Assembly: GCA_003551645.1 (NCBI GenBank) | Contig: PUND01000025.1 | Coordinates: 1-35,319, forward strand | DNA length: 35,319 nt | Direction of reading: 5' to 3' | Source of the DNA: Phycisphaerae bacterium | GTDB taxonomy: Bacteria > Planctomycetota > Phycisphaerae > SM23-33 | In this document: one piece after another, positions 7,755-16,871 of the stretch | Position numbering within the stretch: position 1 is the stretch's first letter | Layout of the letters: the number at the start of each line of letters is the position of its first letter | Translations under genes and position numbers: made by a program | Notes under the pieces: model-generated | Seen by the model: only the letters and a program-made list of their open reading frames with translations | The model's database searches: none | What the model was told of the DNA's origin: nothing

Positions 7755-8675
7755 ATGGTATCTTCCGCAGTGTACATGGACACCCCATGGGAACAGACCT
7801 GCTGGCGAGGGCTGACGGTGAACCATCCCGCCGACTGGGAGGTCGCCTATGCCGCCGGTACGTCCGAACGTCCAAGGATTACCTTTTCGGACCGTAGGTA
7901 CCGTCGCCTGGACGTCTTCTACGAGTTCATCGACTTCAAGCCGAACATCGAGCTTATGCTGGACCGGTATCGCCGCGAGGCCGACCCGGGGGTCGAGTTG
8001 AAACCCCTGACGGACGCGACGGGCGAGTGGCGTGGGCTTATCCGTCACGAACCCGACGGAACCGTGGTCCATGCCGGGAAATTTTTTGAGCAGGCGGGCT
8101 GCTTCGTCGAGGCGGCGGTGGTCTGGCCGGATCAGCGCGACAAGCGCCTGGAGCGGGATTTGCTGAAAGGCATCCACCCGTGCGAGTCGGATGAGCCGAG
8201 GCGGCTGTGGCAGGCAATGGGACTGTCGGTGGCGATGGACCGCGAATATGACCTGCAGAAGCACTCCTCGCGCGTGGGCCGGATAATCTGGGAATTCGCC
8301 CCGGACCCCAGACGCGGGCCGTTCCTGACAGTCCGGCGGCTGGCGATGCCTCAACACTGGCTCAAGGTGCCGCTGGTGGACTGGCTGCCCTCCCAGATCC
8401 CCGGCGAGTACACAGAAGACGACCGCCGTGAACGCGCCTTCAACAATCACGCCGGCGCGGAGGTCGTAAGCTCCCACCGCGGCGGACCGGCGACCCGGCT
8501 GCGGCGAAGGCGCCGGCTTCGTCTGGATGTGGCGTGGCTTTGTGAAACCGAGGACCGCGTGTATCACATCTCCTACGCCGAAGAGTCTCGCAATCGCAGC
8601 CCGGAGCTGCCGGATGTGTTCGAGATAAGGTGCTGCCGCGAGGTGCACGTGCCGGCTCCGGCGGGAGAGCTGTAA
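7755..8675 (+). CDS. Protein of unknown function, first gene of the PqqD-FtsX-OPT operon
   Basis: A 306-residue soluble-looking protein with no signal peptide or membrane segment and no family I recognise. It is rich in Trp and Arg. Near the N-terminus it reads CWRGLTVNHPADWEVAYAAG, followed by beta-strand-like stretches such as RLDVFYEFIDF, a pattern suggesting a small beta-rich fold. An Arg cluster follows near residue 260 and a short C-terminus contains CCREVHV. It ends in a TAATG stop-start overlap with the PqqD gene, so translational coupling is likely. The start is uncertain: ATG 7755 has a GGTGA sequence very close by, ATG 7776 has no ribosome binding site, and the frame is open back to 7671. 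A job tied to the PqqD protein or the ATPase is a guess from position only. Confidence 0.7.
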   Translation: MVSSAVYMDTPWEQTCWRGLTVNHPADWEVAYAAGTSERPRITFSDRRYRRLDVFYEFIDFKPNIELMLDRYRREADPGVELKPLTDATGEWRGLIRHEPDGTVVHAGKFFEQAGCFVEAAVVWPDQRDKRLERDLLKGIHPCESDEPRRLWQAMGLSVAMDREYDLQKHSSRVGRIIWEFAPDPRRGPFLTVRRLAMPQHWLKVPLVDWLPSQIPGEYTEDDRRERAFNNHAGAEVVSSHRGGPATRLRRRRRLRLDVAWLCETEDRVYHISYAEESRNRSPELPDVFEIRCCREVHVPAPAGEL

Positions 8676-9082
8676 TGCCCGGCAAGCGAGATAAATCTCA
8701 GCGGCGAATGTCGGCCGAGCAGGTGCTCTCGGCCGTGCCTTACCGGAACGCCGCCATGGAGGTTCGCCGTAACAACGACGGAACCGCTGTGGTGTCCGTG
8801 CCCATGAAGCGCCCCCGCTGGCTGGCGCCGCCGCTTAGCTGGGTGATACCGTTCAGCTCGCACCGTCGCGTGGAGCTGGACTCGGTGGGCGCGGCGCTGC
8901 TGGATTTGTGCGACGGCACTCGGGACATTGAAGCAATCATTGAAAAGTTCGCCGCCGACCATAAGCTTTCCTTCCGCGAGGCGCAGCTTTCGGTAACAAG
9001 GTTCCTCCAGCAACTGAGCCAGCGCGGAGTGGTGGCCGTCGTCGGGCTTTCGACAGAGGAAGCCGGAGCACAGCAGGCATGA
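8675..9082 (+). CDS. PqqD-family peptide-binding protein
   Basis: A 135-residue protein whose residues about 62-123 match the PqqD fold: RRVELDSVGAALLDLCDGTRDIEAI followed by an amphipathic helical stretch ending RGVVAVV. In PQQ and other RiPP pathways PqqD-like domains (RiPP recognition elements) bind a precursor's leader and hand it to a radical SAM enzyme. Neither a PqqA-like precursor nor a radical SAM enzyme is seen in this window. The N-terminal 60 residues are basic and Pro/Trp-containing (PRWLAPPLSWVIPF) and form an extension beyond the usual 90 residues. The start at 8675 shares the A of the preceding TAA and has GGAGAG upstream. The stop overlaps the next ATG as ATGA. Confidence 0.8.
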   Translation: MPGKRDKSQRRMSAEQVLSAVPYRNAAMEVRRNNDGTAVVSVPMKRPRWLAPPLSWVIPFSSHRRVELDSVGAALLDLCDGTRDIEAIIEKFAADHKLSFREAQLSVTRFLQQLSQRGVVAVVGLSTEEAGAQQA

Positions 9083-10794
9083 AACTGGACGTTCGTCAAC
9101 AGGTCCGTCTTCCGCTGCGACGCTGCGTGGAGCTTGTCGTCAGCGGCATACAGTTTCGGCTGTTCCGGGCGGCGATAACAGTCGGCATCATCGCTCTTGC
9201 GGTGGCTTTTCTGATGACGATGCTCACCGAGAGCTTTACCGCCAGGGAGGTCGCCGGGGCCATCGAGGAGCGTGTCGCCCCCCGTGAAGCGATGCTTACC
9301 TGGGTCAACCGGCTCTCGACCGGCATGACGGAGAATGAGGTTAACTCCCTGCTGCTTAAGGCCGAAACCGACCCGGACCGAGCCGCGGAGCTGAGACACT
9401 GGGGCGGGTTGGACCAATCCGAGATGGAAGAGCTCGTCAACGTGGCTCGAAGGCGGGACTTTTATCTGGGTTTCTTCGAGGAACAACCCGAAGGCATCCT
9501 CCGCGAAATGGTCGGCCGCGACCGTGGCGACCAGGTATTCCGGCGACTCTCGGACCCCGAACGCCTGGAGGAGTTTCGCCTCGCTCTGCCGCGGGCGACC
9601 ACCCAGTTCCCAACAGACATGGACGAATTCAACAGTTTTCTGCAGCACTATCAGGCCACGGCCGAGCACCGACAGCAAATCCGGAAGGGGCACGAACAGG
9701 CCATCAGCCAACTGAAGGAGAAGTTCCCCGACCTGCGGGCGGTGGAGATACTCGCCGAGGCGGACGACGACCTGCCGGATATTCTGGAGCCGCTGGGCTT
9801 TCGCATGAGCAGCGAGCAGTTGGAGCAGGTGCGAAGGGAGGCGCGGCTGAGCTTGGACGTCGAGCAGTTGAACCGGCTGTTAACGGTTCGTCAGGTAAGG
9901 GCGCGGCTGGCCCAGCGCGGGGCCGCCGGCAGAATCGCCGACGTCACGCAGGAGACTCTGCTGCGCGAGGTCCGCTCGAAGGACGGGGCGAGCTGGCTGA
10001 TCTCGATGGTGGAGGGCCTGCTACGGGAGCACCGCGATCTCGTCGAGCAAAGAGATGAACTGAGCGACCGTGTCGAGCAGCTCAGCGAGCAGACCGAGGA
10101 AATCCGCGAGAGCGTGGAAACGCTGCCGGCCGAGGCCGAGCAGCACGAGCACGAGGAGGCCAAGCAGCGCCTGACTCAGGCCGAAACAGACCTCGAAGCC
10201 GCCATGCTCGAATACGATAGGATAAGCGAAGACCTCCGGGCACTGGAAGCGGCCGAGCCGATGCTGCGGGATCTGGACCTCTCGGCCGAAAGAGTCAGCG
10301 AGGTAGCCAGGCACCGTCTCGAGCAGCGTCAACTGGCCGATATAGAGACAGCCGTCTCGCAGGCGGCAGTCCGGGGTGGGGTGCTGGGCTTTTCGACGCG
10401 AGCCATGTGGTTGATCGTCGTCTCTCTGATGGTCTGCATAGTGGGAATCGCAAACGCCATGCTGATGAGCGTCACCGAGAGGTTCAAGGAGATCGCCACC
10501 ATGAAGTGCCTCGGCGCCACCGACGGCTTCATCATGATCAACTTCATACTGGAATCGTGCTTCCAGGGCCTGGCCGGAGGACTTATCGGCGCGGTGCTGG
10601 GCCTTGTTCTGGGGCTGGTGCGCTCCTGGCTGAACTACGGTACGCTTTCGCTGATGCAGCTTCCGCTTGTCAGCGTGCTGGCCGCCGCCGGCGCGACGAT
10701 CGGCATCGGCGTGGTGCTCTCGGCGATGGCGGCGGTGTACCCGGCCCGCGTGGCCGCCCGGCTGGCGCCGATGGAGGCGATGCGCATTGAGTGA
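9079..10794 (+). CDS. FtsX/MacB-like ABC permease with a long helical extracytoplasmic domain
   Basis: A 571-residue inner-membrane permease. The topology is that of FtsX proteins: TM1 at about 31-50, then TM2 442-465, TM3 491-515 and TM4 531-556. The TM2-TM3 loop ERFKEIATMKCLGATD matches the family's EIGxxKALGA-type coupling motif that contacts the ATPase. The region between TM1 and TM2 is about 390 residues and mostly helical, with a heptad-like coiled-coil stretch near 315-400 (LVEQRDELSDRVEQLSEQ). This differs from the beta-rich periplasmic core domain of MacB. It overlaps the PqqD gene by 4 bases and is followed at once by its likely ATPase. The transported or signalled substrate is unknown. 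Confidence 0.88.
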   Translation: MKLDVRQQVRLPLRRCVELVVSGIQFRLFRAAITVGIIALAVAFLMTMLTESFTAREVAGAIEERVAPREAMLTWVNRLSTGMTENEVNSLLLKAETDPDRAAELRHWGGLDQSEMEELVNVARRRDFYLGFFEEQPEGILREMVGRDRGDQVFRRLSDPERLEEFRLALPRATTQFPTDMDEFNSFLQHYQATAEHRQQIRKGHEQAISQLKEKFPDLRAVEILAEADDDLPDILEPLGFRMSSEQLEQVRREARLSLDVEQLNRLLTVRQVRARLAQRGAAGRIADVTQETLLREVRSKDGASWLISMVEGLLREHRDLVEQRDELSDRVEQLSEQTEEIRESVETLPAEAEQHEHEEAKQRLTQAETDLEAAMLEYDRISEDLRALEAAEPMLRDLDLSAERVSEVARHRLEQRQLADIETAVSQAAVRGGVLGFSTRAMWLIVVSLMVCIVGIANAMLMSVTERFKEIATMKCLGATDGFIMINFILESCFQGLAGGLIGAVLGLVLGLVRSWLNYGTLSLMQLPLVSVLAAAGATIGIGVVLSAMAAVYPARVAARLAPMEAMRIE

Positions 10795-10801
10795 ACGCGA
10801 C

Positions 10802-11590
10802 ATGACCGAGACAACGCAGACATCCCCGCCGCAGTCGCCGGCGCCCGAGGCCGACCGGCCGGTAATCATCCGCACACGCGGACTGCAAAAGCACTACAAG
10901 ATGGGCGAGGTGATTACCAAGGCCCTCCAGGGCATCGACATAGAGATTTACCGAGGAGAGTTTCTCAGCGTGCTCGGGCCTTCCGGCTCCGGCAAGAGCA
11001 CGTTTTTCAACATGGTCGGCGGTCTGGACTCGCCCACCGAGGGTCGGGTATTCATCGACGAGGTGGACGTCGCTCAGCTCAACGCCATCGAGCTTGCGTT
11101 CCTGCGATGCCGCAAGATCGGCTACATCTTCCAGACCTACAACCTCGTGCAGTACATGACGGCGCTGGAAAACGTCACGGTGCCGATGGCCTTTGCCGGA
11201 GCCGACGCCGACCGGGCCAGAGAGCGCGGAATGGAGATACTGGAGCTGGTGGGGCTTAAGGAACGCTGGTTCCACAAACCCATCGAGATGTCCGGCGGAC
11301 AGCAGCAGCGGGTGGCTATAGCCCGCTCCATGGCCAACGCACCGTCAATCCTGCTGTGCGACGAGCCGACCGGGAACCTCGACCTGCAAACAGGCGCAGA
11401 GATTCATGAGATTCTCAGGCGACTCAACTGTGAGCACGGTGTGACGATTATCTGCGCCACCCACGACCACCGGCTCATCAACATAGCCCACCGGATCATG
11501 TGGATCCGGGACGGACAGATAGACCGACTGGCCGAACGCAACGAAGTGACCATCGAAACAGGCGCCATCGGAGGTGAGGAAAATGGCTGA
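10802..11590 (+). CDS. LolD/MacB-type ABC transporter ATP-binding protein
   Basis: A 262-residue nucleotide-binding subunit. Visible are Walker [10 protein letters not shown], the Q-loop region YIFQTYNL, signature [12 protein letters not shown], Walker [13 protein letters not shown] and the switch histidine in ATHDH, all canonical, so it should hydrolyse ATP. The first 20 residues are a Pro/Thr/Gln-rich extension. ATG 10802 has only a weak GAGTG upstream. An in-frame TTG at 10787, overlapping the permease stop, has GGAGG 9 bases ahead and is a real alternative that adds five residues. It probably energises the upstream permease, the downstream fused permease, or both as a heteromeric complex. 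The stop overlaps the next gene by 8 bases. Confidence 0.93.
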   Translation: MTETTQTSPPQSPAPEADRPVIIRTRGLQKHYKMGEVITKALQGIDIEIYRGEFLSVLGPSGSGKSTFFNMVGGLDSPTEGRVFIDEVDVAQLNAIELAFLRCRKIGYIFQTYNLVQYMTALENVTVPMAFAGADADRARERGMEILELVGLKERWFHKPIEMSGGQQQRVAIARSMANAPSILLCDEPTGNLDLQTGAEIHEILRRLNCEHGVTIICATHDHRLINIAHRIMWIRDGQIDRLAERNEVTIETGAIGGEENG

Positions 11591-14500
11591 CCAGCGGCGG
11601 AAAATTCTGATGTTGGCCGCTGTCGCCGCGCTGGCGTTGTTCTGCGGGTGCGGATCGGAAGCCGAAGCCGACGACCAGGTACCCGACCAGCCGCCGGAGG
11701 CCCCGGAAACCGACACCGGGCATGTTGATGCTGAGCCGGATGAGCCGACCGAGGTGGAGGCCGCGGACACGCAACCCGCCGACATACCGGCCGGCGAAGC
11801 ACGGTTCGACAAAGACCGTTTTCTGCACGACATACGCGAACTGACCAGCGGCGACCACCGGCTCGCGGGCCTTCCGGAAGGCAGCCGTCGCGCGAGCAAG
11901 TACGTCGAGCAACGGCTGCGCGACGCGGGCGTCGAGGATGTATTCGTCCAGGAGTTTCCGGTTATTCAGAATATCCCGACCGAGTCGCGGCTCGTCTCAG
12001 ACGGTCGGGAGTATCCTCTGCTGGCCTGCCGACCGAACCTGCTGCAAGCGTCGGTTACGCCGGCCGACGGGCTTACCGGAAAGACGCTCTATGCCGGCGA
12101 AGGGGACATGGCCGAGTTCGGCGACGAGATGCCCCAGGACCGCATCGTCGTGATGGAGTGGGACAGCGACCTGCGTTGGCTACGTGCCTTCGCGTTCGGC
12201 GCCAAGGCGGTGGTGTTCATCGGCTCGGAAGAACCCGCGCCCAACGCCTGGCACCACCTGCACATGCCTGCGAACCTGCCACGGTTCTACGTTCCGGAGG
12301 AAACGGCCGAGGAGCTTGAACTGCGAAGCCGGCCACGAGAGGTAACGCTCCACGCCGCAAGTAAATGGGACGAGCTTAGCGGCAGAAACGTCATAGCCCA
12401 CCTGCCGGGCACCGACCCGGAGTTCGTCCAGGGCCGGCCCGAACAGGCGGTGGTGCTGGCGGCGCCGCTGGACAGCTACTCCGAAGTACCCGCCCTGTCT
12501 CCGGGTGCTCGCGGAGCGGCCAACGCCGCGGCGCTTCTGCAGCTTGTGGAATACTACCGGGTCAACCGCCCGCGGCGGGACATCATCGCGGTGTTCCTGG
12601 ACGCCCAGGCGCAGTCGCACGCCGGAGCGAGGGCATTCTACGGGGCCGTCGCCGCGGACGACAGGCGGGCCGAGGCCGTCAAAGACCGTATCAAGAACTT
12701 CGAGGATGAGCGGGAATACCGGCGGCAACTGCTGGATATTTTCAGCCGCGACGACCTGTTCGCCCCAGACACAAAAGGCCTTGCCTATTACGAAGAGGCC
12801 TTGCGAGCCGTCAACGACGAGGTGCTGAACTTCAGCAGCGACGTGCTTGAGCAGCTCCGTCCGCTGCGGCTGGAGCGGTCCCGCCTCAGACGTCGCGAGG
12901 AGTCGGTGCCGAGTGAACTAGAGGAGCGGATCGAGTTCCTGGCCGCTGAGGACCTCGGCTGGAACACGCTCCAGGGCTACATCGCCAACCACAGGCAGCA
13001 CGGCATGTCCGAGCCGGAGCTTGCCGAGCACGCCCGGCGGGAACTGGCCCGGCATGAGCGGGGGCTGCGACGGCTGGACTCCGACGAAGACCCTCGTGCC
13101 AGCGACCTGCGTATACAGCGGGCCATCTACGACGGGCTGATGGACAAGATGGAAATCGCCAAATGGCGGATGCGGGACATGACGACCAGCCGCCTCGAGG
13201 AGCTTGACACGCTCGAGGCCCGCGCCAAAAAAGACCTGGAGCTGCGAGATCGCTTCGGCCCGAAGCAAAGGCACCTGGTGCTGCACGTCAGCGTGAACCT
13301 CGGCGACGCCCGTCGGCAGTGGTCGTTCGTTCACGGAGACGACAGCGGACCGATGATGGGCGACGACCCGGGCTACTACCGGGGCCTGTTTGCCACCATG
13401 GACGAAACCGCCCGCCAACTGGGCGAGGATGCGGCGGATTTCGACCGGCGCGCGCTCTCGCCGGAATACAGCAGCCGGCTTTTCGCACCCGGCCGGTTCG
13501 TTCACAGCGGCGCGGCCGCGAGGATGTTCGCGTTATTCAACGTCGCGGCGATGACGTCCATGGACCGGCTCGATCGCGAGGGCCAGCCCGCCGACACGCT
13601 GGAGGCGCTGGACACCGACGCGGTGTTCTCCCAGACGCGGCAGTTGGGCGCGTTCCTGCACCGCCTGACCGAACACCGCGGACTTACCCTTTCGCCGCGA
13701 GCGCGTCCCCGCGCGAGGTGGCACGAATCACGCTGGGCCTTGCCACAGTCAACCGGCGGCCGGGTCCGCAGAGCTGGCGCCGGCAGCGCCATGGCCGACC
13801 GCTCCGTGCCCGACGCAGTGGTGGCGATAATCACCAGGGGCGTCGGCGGACACTGGGACATAAACAGCGTTCGGGAAAACCCGCCCGGATTCGTCAGGCC
13901 CATCCTGACACGTACCAACACCGACGGCGTCTTCAGCGTCGGGCCTTACGTGCCCGACCCCGGCTCGGGCCAGACCCCGCCGGCTCCGCTGATATTCTCG
14001 GCCGCCTTCGACGAACCAACCGTACTGTCGCAGCGCCAGAACCAGGAGGATGACTCCCACAGCCGGGGGCTTATCGCCTATGCGAACACCGAAGACACCT
14101 TCGAGCAGGACCGAGACCTCAGCAGCGCGTCGGTTGAGCTGTTCCACACCCGCGGTATCACCCTGGTGGGATTCGGCTTCCACCGAGGCGCTGTAGGCAC
14201 CCGCGCGATGGATGCCTCCAGCGGCGCGCGATTCAGCAACGATCGGCACCAGTTGTGCGAGTGGGAAAACGTCCTGACGCTTTTCGCGCCTTACGAGATC
14301 GAGCGGTACTCGTTGTTCAACCGTGCCGGCATGGTGCTGCTGAACAACGAGCCGACCCGGGAAGGCCACCAGGGCCAGGGCCTTCTGCTGGCGGATCCCT
14401 GGAGCCGCCCCGCGACGCCGGAGTGGACCGCGGGAGACCTGTCTCGGCTAAACGAATACCGGCTGTCTCTGCTGAGGGGAAACCGCATCAACGAGGAATC

Positions 14501-16871
14501 ACTGGAGATCATACACAGCAAGGCCAGGGCACTGGCCGAGGACGTCGAGCGGCGCGACCAGTCGGACTCCGCGGCCGGCGCGGATGAAGGCGGCGACGAA
14601 GACCCGCCCATGTCCGTCCAGCGGTATTTCGCCGGCAAGAGCGCCTCCGCGGCGTATTCACGCGGGGCGTATTCACCTTCGGTGAGCGTGATAACCGACC
14701 TGGTCAACGCGGTCGTACTGCTGCTTCTGATGGCTATGCCGTTCGCCTACGCCCTGGAACGGCTGATTATCGGCACACCGCATATCTACCGGCAGATCGG
14801 CTGGTTCACGGCGTTTTTCCTCCTGACCTTCATCCTGCTGTATCTGGTCAATCCCGCGTTCAGCATAGCCGCTACGCCGGTGGTTATCTTTCTGGCGTTC
14901 GCGATTATCCTGCTCAGTTCGCTGGTTATCTTCATCATGATCCGCAAGCTTCAGGCGGAGCTTAAGAAGCTCCAGGGGCTTTCGGTCAGCGTCCACAGCG
15001 CGGATGTTTCCCGGCTCAGCACTATGCTGGCCGCGGTGCACATGGGCATCTCCACCATGCGTCGCCGCCCGCTTCGGACGCTGCTGACCGCCTCGACGGT
15101 GGTTCTGCTGACGTTCACCATCCTGGCGTTCGCATCCTTCGGAACCAGTTGGGGCCTGCGGGAGCGGTACGAAGGCCCGCTGACGAATCCGCCGCCGCGG
15201 ATACTGGTTCGCAGCCAGCTCTGGAGCCCCGTCGGCGACGGCGTGTACGAGACGCTTCGCGGGCACTTCGACGGGCGCGGGCAGGTCGTCCCGCGATACT
15301 GGCTTTCGCCGACCGCCGGCGAGGTCGAACGCGCGATGGCCGACAACCGCGACCTTCAGAAGCTGGTGGCCGCGGGCGATGGCTCGCAGGCAACGAGCAT
15401 TGCCGCCGCGGTCGGTCTGGATCGGCGGGACGTGCAAAATCAGCAGGAGCTTGCCTCGATGCTCAGCGGCCGCTCGGAAATGCTCGAAGACGACGGCATA
15501 TTCCTGACCGAGGCGGTCGCGAGCGAGCTTGGTCTGACCGAAGACGATACCGGCAACGCCGACGTGCTGCTGGCCGGCAGAAGGTTCACCTTCGCCGGGA
15601 CCATACTCGATGCGATGGCCGGCTACACCCTGCTGGAAGACTCAAGCATTCTCCCGGTGGATTACCAGACTACCACAGGCGGCGCGCTGGAGTCGCTGCA
15701 GGATACCGGCGTGACCGCGCGCGGAGAGATGCCCGACATCGAGACATCGCAGTTCGTGACCTACAACCTTGACCGCGTGGTGATTATATCACCACGGGCG
15801 GCCGAGCGGCTGGGCGCCGAGATACGGGCCGTGAAGGTTTACCCCGACCAGCCGGAGGATATCCGCGAGCTGGCCTCCGAAGCGGCCCACATATCCAAGC
15901 TGCCGACCTACGTCGGCGACAGCGGCGGCGTGGACCGGCTAATCTTCGCGGCGCTGGCGACGGCCAGCGGCTGGCGGGATCTGATGATACCCGTCCTTCT
16001 GGGCGGTCTGATAGTGTTCGGAACGATGCTCGGCAGCGTCTCCGACCGCGAGCGGGAGATATACACCTTCAGTTCGCTTGGGCTTGCGCCGCCGCACGTG
16101 GCGAGCTTGTTCTTCGCCGAGGCGTCGGTTTACGCGGTGGTCGGCGGGATGGGCGGATACCTGCTCGGACAGCTCGTTACGAGGGTAATGGGCTTTCTGG
16201 CGGAGCTTGGCTACGTGGCCGTGCCGTCCATGAACTACAGCTCCACCAACGCCATCGTGACCATCCTGATCGTAATGGGCACGGTGCTGATTTCGACAAT
16301 CTATCCGGCGGTCAAGGCCTCGCGAAGCGCCAACCCCGGCATCCAGCGGCAATGGCGAATCCCCCCGCCCAAGGGCGACCTGTACGACCTGGTGTTCCCG
16401 TTCACCGTCTCGGCTTACGACATAACCGGTGTGGTGAGCTTCCTGAGGGAGCACTTCCACAACCACGCCGACGAGGCGCTCGGCGGCTTCGCCACGACCG
16501 CCTGCGAGATCTTCCGCCAGGAAGACAACGACATGCTCGCATTCGGCGCGACGGTGGCGCTGGCGCCGTTCGATCTGGGGGTGAATCAGGACTTCGTACT
16601 GCTGAGCCGCCCGAGCGAGATCGAGGGCATCGACGAGGTCCGCATCATGATATATCGTCGCAGCGGCGCCCACGGCGACTGGCGGCGAGCCAACAGAGTC
16701 TTTATAAACGACCTTCGCAAACAGTTGCTCATCTGGCGATCGCTGCCGGATGATGTGATAGATAACTACCGCCGCCAGACACTGAGCGGCTGGGAGGACC
16801 TGCCCCGACGGCGAGTTGACGCCGAAAGCTTCGGCCGCAACCATACCCCCACCGGACAGGGAACCACCTAG
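11583..16871 (+). CDS. Giant fusion: M28-like pseudopeptidase ectodomain plus FtsX-like permease
   Basis: A 1762-residue membrane protein; the ATG has GGAGG 8 bases upstream. It begins with a hydrophobic signal-like segment ending FCGCG, so cleavage or lipidation at Cys21 or Cys23 is possible, though the lipobox is poor. Residues about 60-360 resemble an M28 aminopeptidase with an inserted PA-like domain (LTSGDHRLAGLPEGSRRASKY at the start is typical). The metal and catalytic positions are lost: the AHYDS histidine is Pro295 (APLDS), the PGADDN aspartates are Arg310/Gly311, and the glutamate pair is Gln342-Ala343. A helical insertion follows at 360-570. Membrane helices lie near 1040-1060, 1070-1090, 1096-1121, 1165-1187, 1466-1486, 1513-1540 and 1555-1578. 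The last four form an FtsX core with the motif DREREIYTFSSLGLAP. A 180-residue cytoplasmic C-terminal domain is unidentified. Confidence 0.85.
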   Translation: MADQRRKILMLAAVAALALFCGCGSEAEADDQVPDQPPEAPETDTGHVDAEPDEPTEVEAADTQPADIPAGEARFDKDRFLHDIRELTSGDHRLAGLPEGSRRASKYVEQRLRDAGVEDVFVQEFPVIQNIPTESRLVSDGREYPLLACRPNLLQASVTPADGLTGKTLYAGEGDMAEFGDEMPQDRIVVMEWDSDLRWLRAFAFGAKAVVFIGSEEPAPNAWHHLHMPANLPRFYVPEETAEELELRSRPREVTLHAASKWDELSGRNVIAHLPGTDPEFVQGRPEQAVVLAAPLDSYSEVPALSPGARGAANAAALLQLVEYYRVNRPRRDIIAVFLDAQAQSHAGARAFYGAVAADDRRAEAVKDRIKNFEDEREYRRQLLDIFSRDDLFAPDTKGLAYYEEALRAVNDEVLNFSSDVLEQLRPLRLERSRLRRREESVPSELEERIEFLAAEDLGWNTLQGYIANHRQHGMSEPELAEHARRELARHERGLRRLDSDEDPRASDLRIQRAIYDGLMDKMEIAKWRMRDMTTSRLEELDTLEARAKKDLELRDRFGPKQRHLVLHVSVNLGDARRQWSFVHGDDSGPMMGDDPGYYRGLFATMDETARQLGEDAADFDRRALSPEYSSRLFAPGRFVHSGAAARMFALFNVAAMTSMDRLDREGQPADTLEALDTDAVFSQTRQLGAFLHRLTEHRGLTLSPRARPRARWHESRWALPQSTGGRVRRAGAGSAMADRSVPDAVVAIITRGVGGHWDINSVRENPPGFVRPILTRTNTDGVFSVGPYVPDPGSGQTPPAPLIFSAAFDEPTVLSQRQNQEDDSHSRGLIAYANTEDTFEQDRDLSSASVELFHTRGITLVGFGFHRGAVGTRAMDASSGARFSNDRHQLCEWENVLTLFAPYEIERYSLFNRAGMVLLNNEPTREGHQGQGLLLADPWSRPATPEWTAGDLSRLNEYRLSLLRGNRINEESLEIIHSKARALAEDVERRDQSDSAAGADEGGDEDPPMSVQRYFAGKSASAAYSRGAYSPSVSVITDLVNAVVLLLLMAMPFAYALERLIIGTPHIYRQIGWFTAFFLLTFILLYLVNPAFSIAATPVVIFLAFAIILLSSLVIFIMIRKLQAELKKLQGLSVSVHSADVSRLSTMLAAVHMGISTMRRRPLRTLLTASTVVLLTFTILAFASFGTSWGLRERYEGPLTNPPPRILVRSQLWSPVGDGVYETLRGHFDGRGQVVPRYWLSPTAGEVERAMADNRDLQKLVAAGDGSQATSIAAAVGLDRRDVQNQQELASMLSGRSEMLEDDGIFLTEAVASELGLTEDDTGNADVLLAGRRFTFAGTILDAMAGYTLLEDSSILPVDYQTTTGGALESLQDTGVTARGEMPDIETSQFVTYNLDRVVIISPRAAERLGAEIRAVKVYPDQPEDIRELASEAAHISKLPTYVGDSGGVDRLIFAALATASGWRDLMIPVLLGGLIVFGTMLGSVSDREREIYTFSSLGLAPPHVASLFFAEASVYAVVGGMGGYLLGQLVTRVMGFLAELGYVAVPSMNYSSTNAIVTILIVMGTVLISTIYPAVKASRSANPGIQRQWRIPPPKGDLYDLVFPFTVSAYDITGVVSFLREHFHNHADEALGGFATTACEIFRQEDNDMLAFGATVALAPFDLGVNQDFVLLSRPSEIEGIDEVRIMIYRRSGAHGDWRRANRVFINDLRKQLLIWRSLPDDVIDNYRRQTLSGWEDLPRRRVDAESFGRNHTPTGQGTT

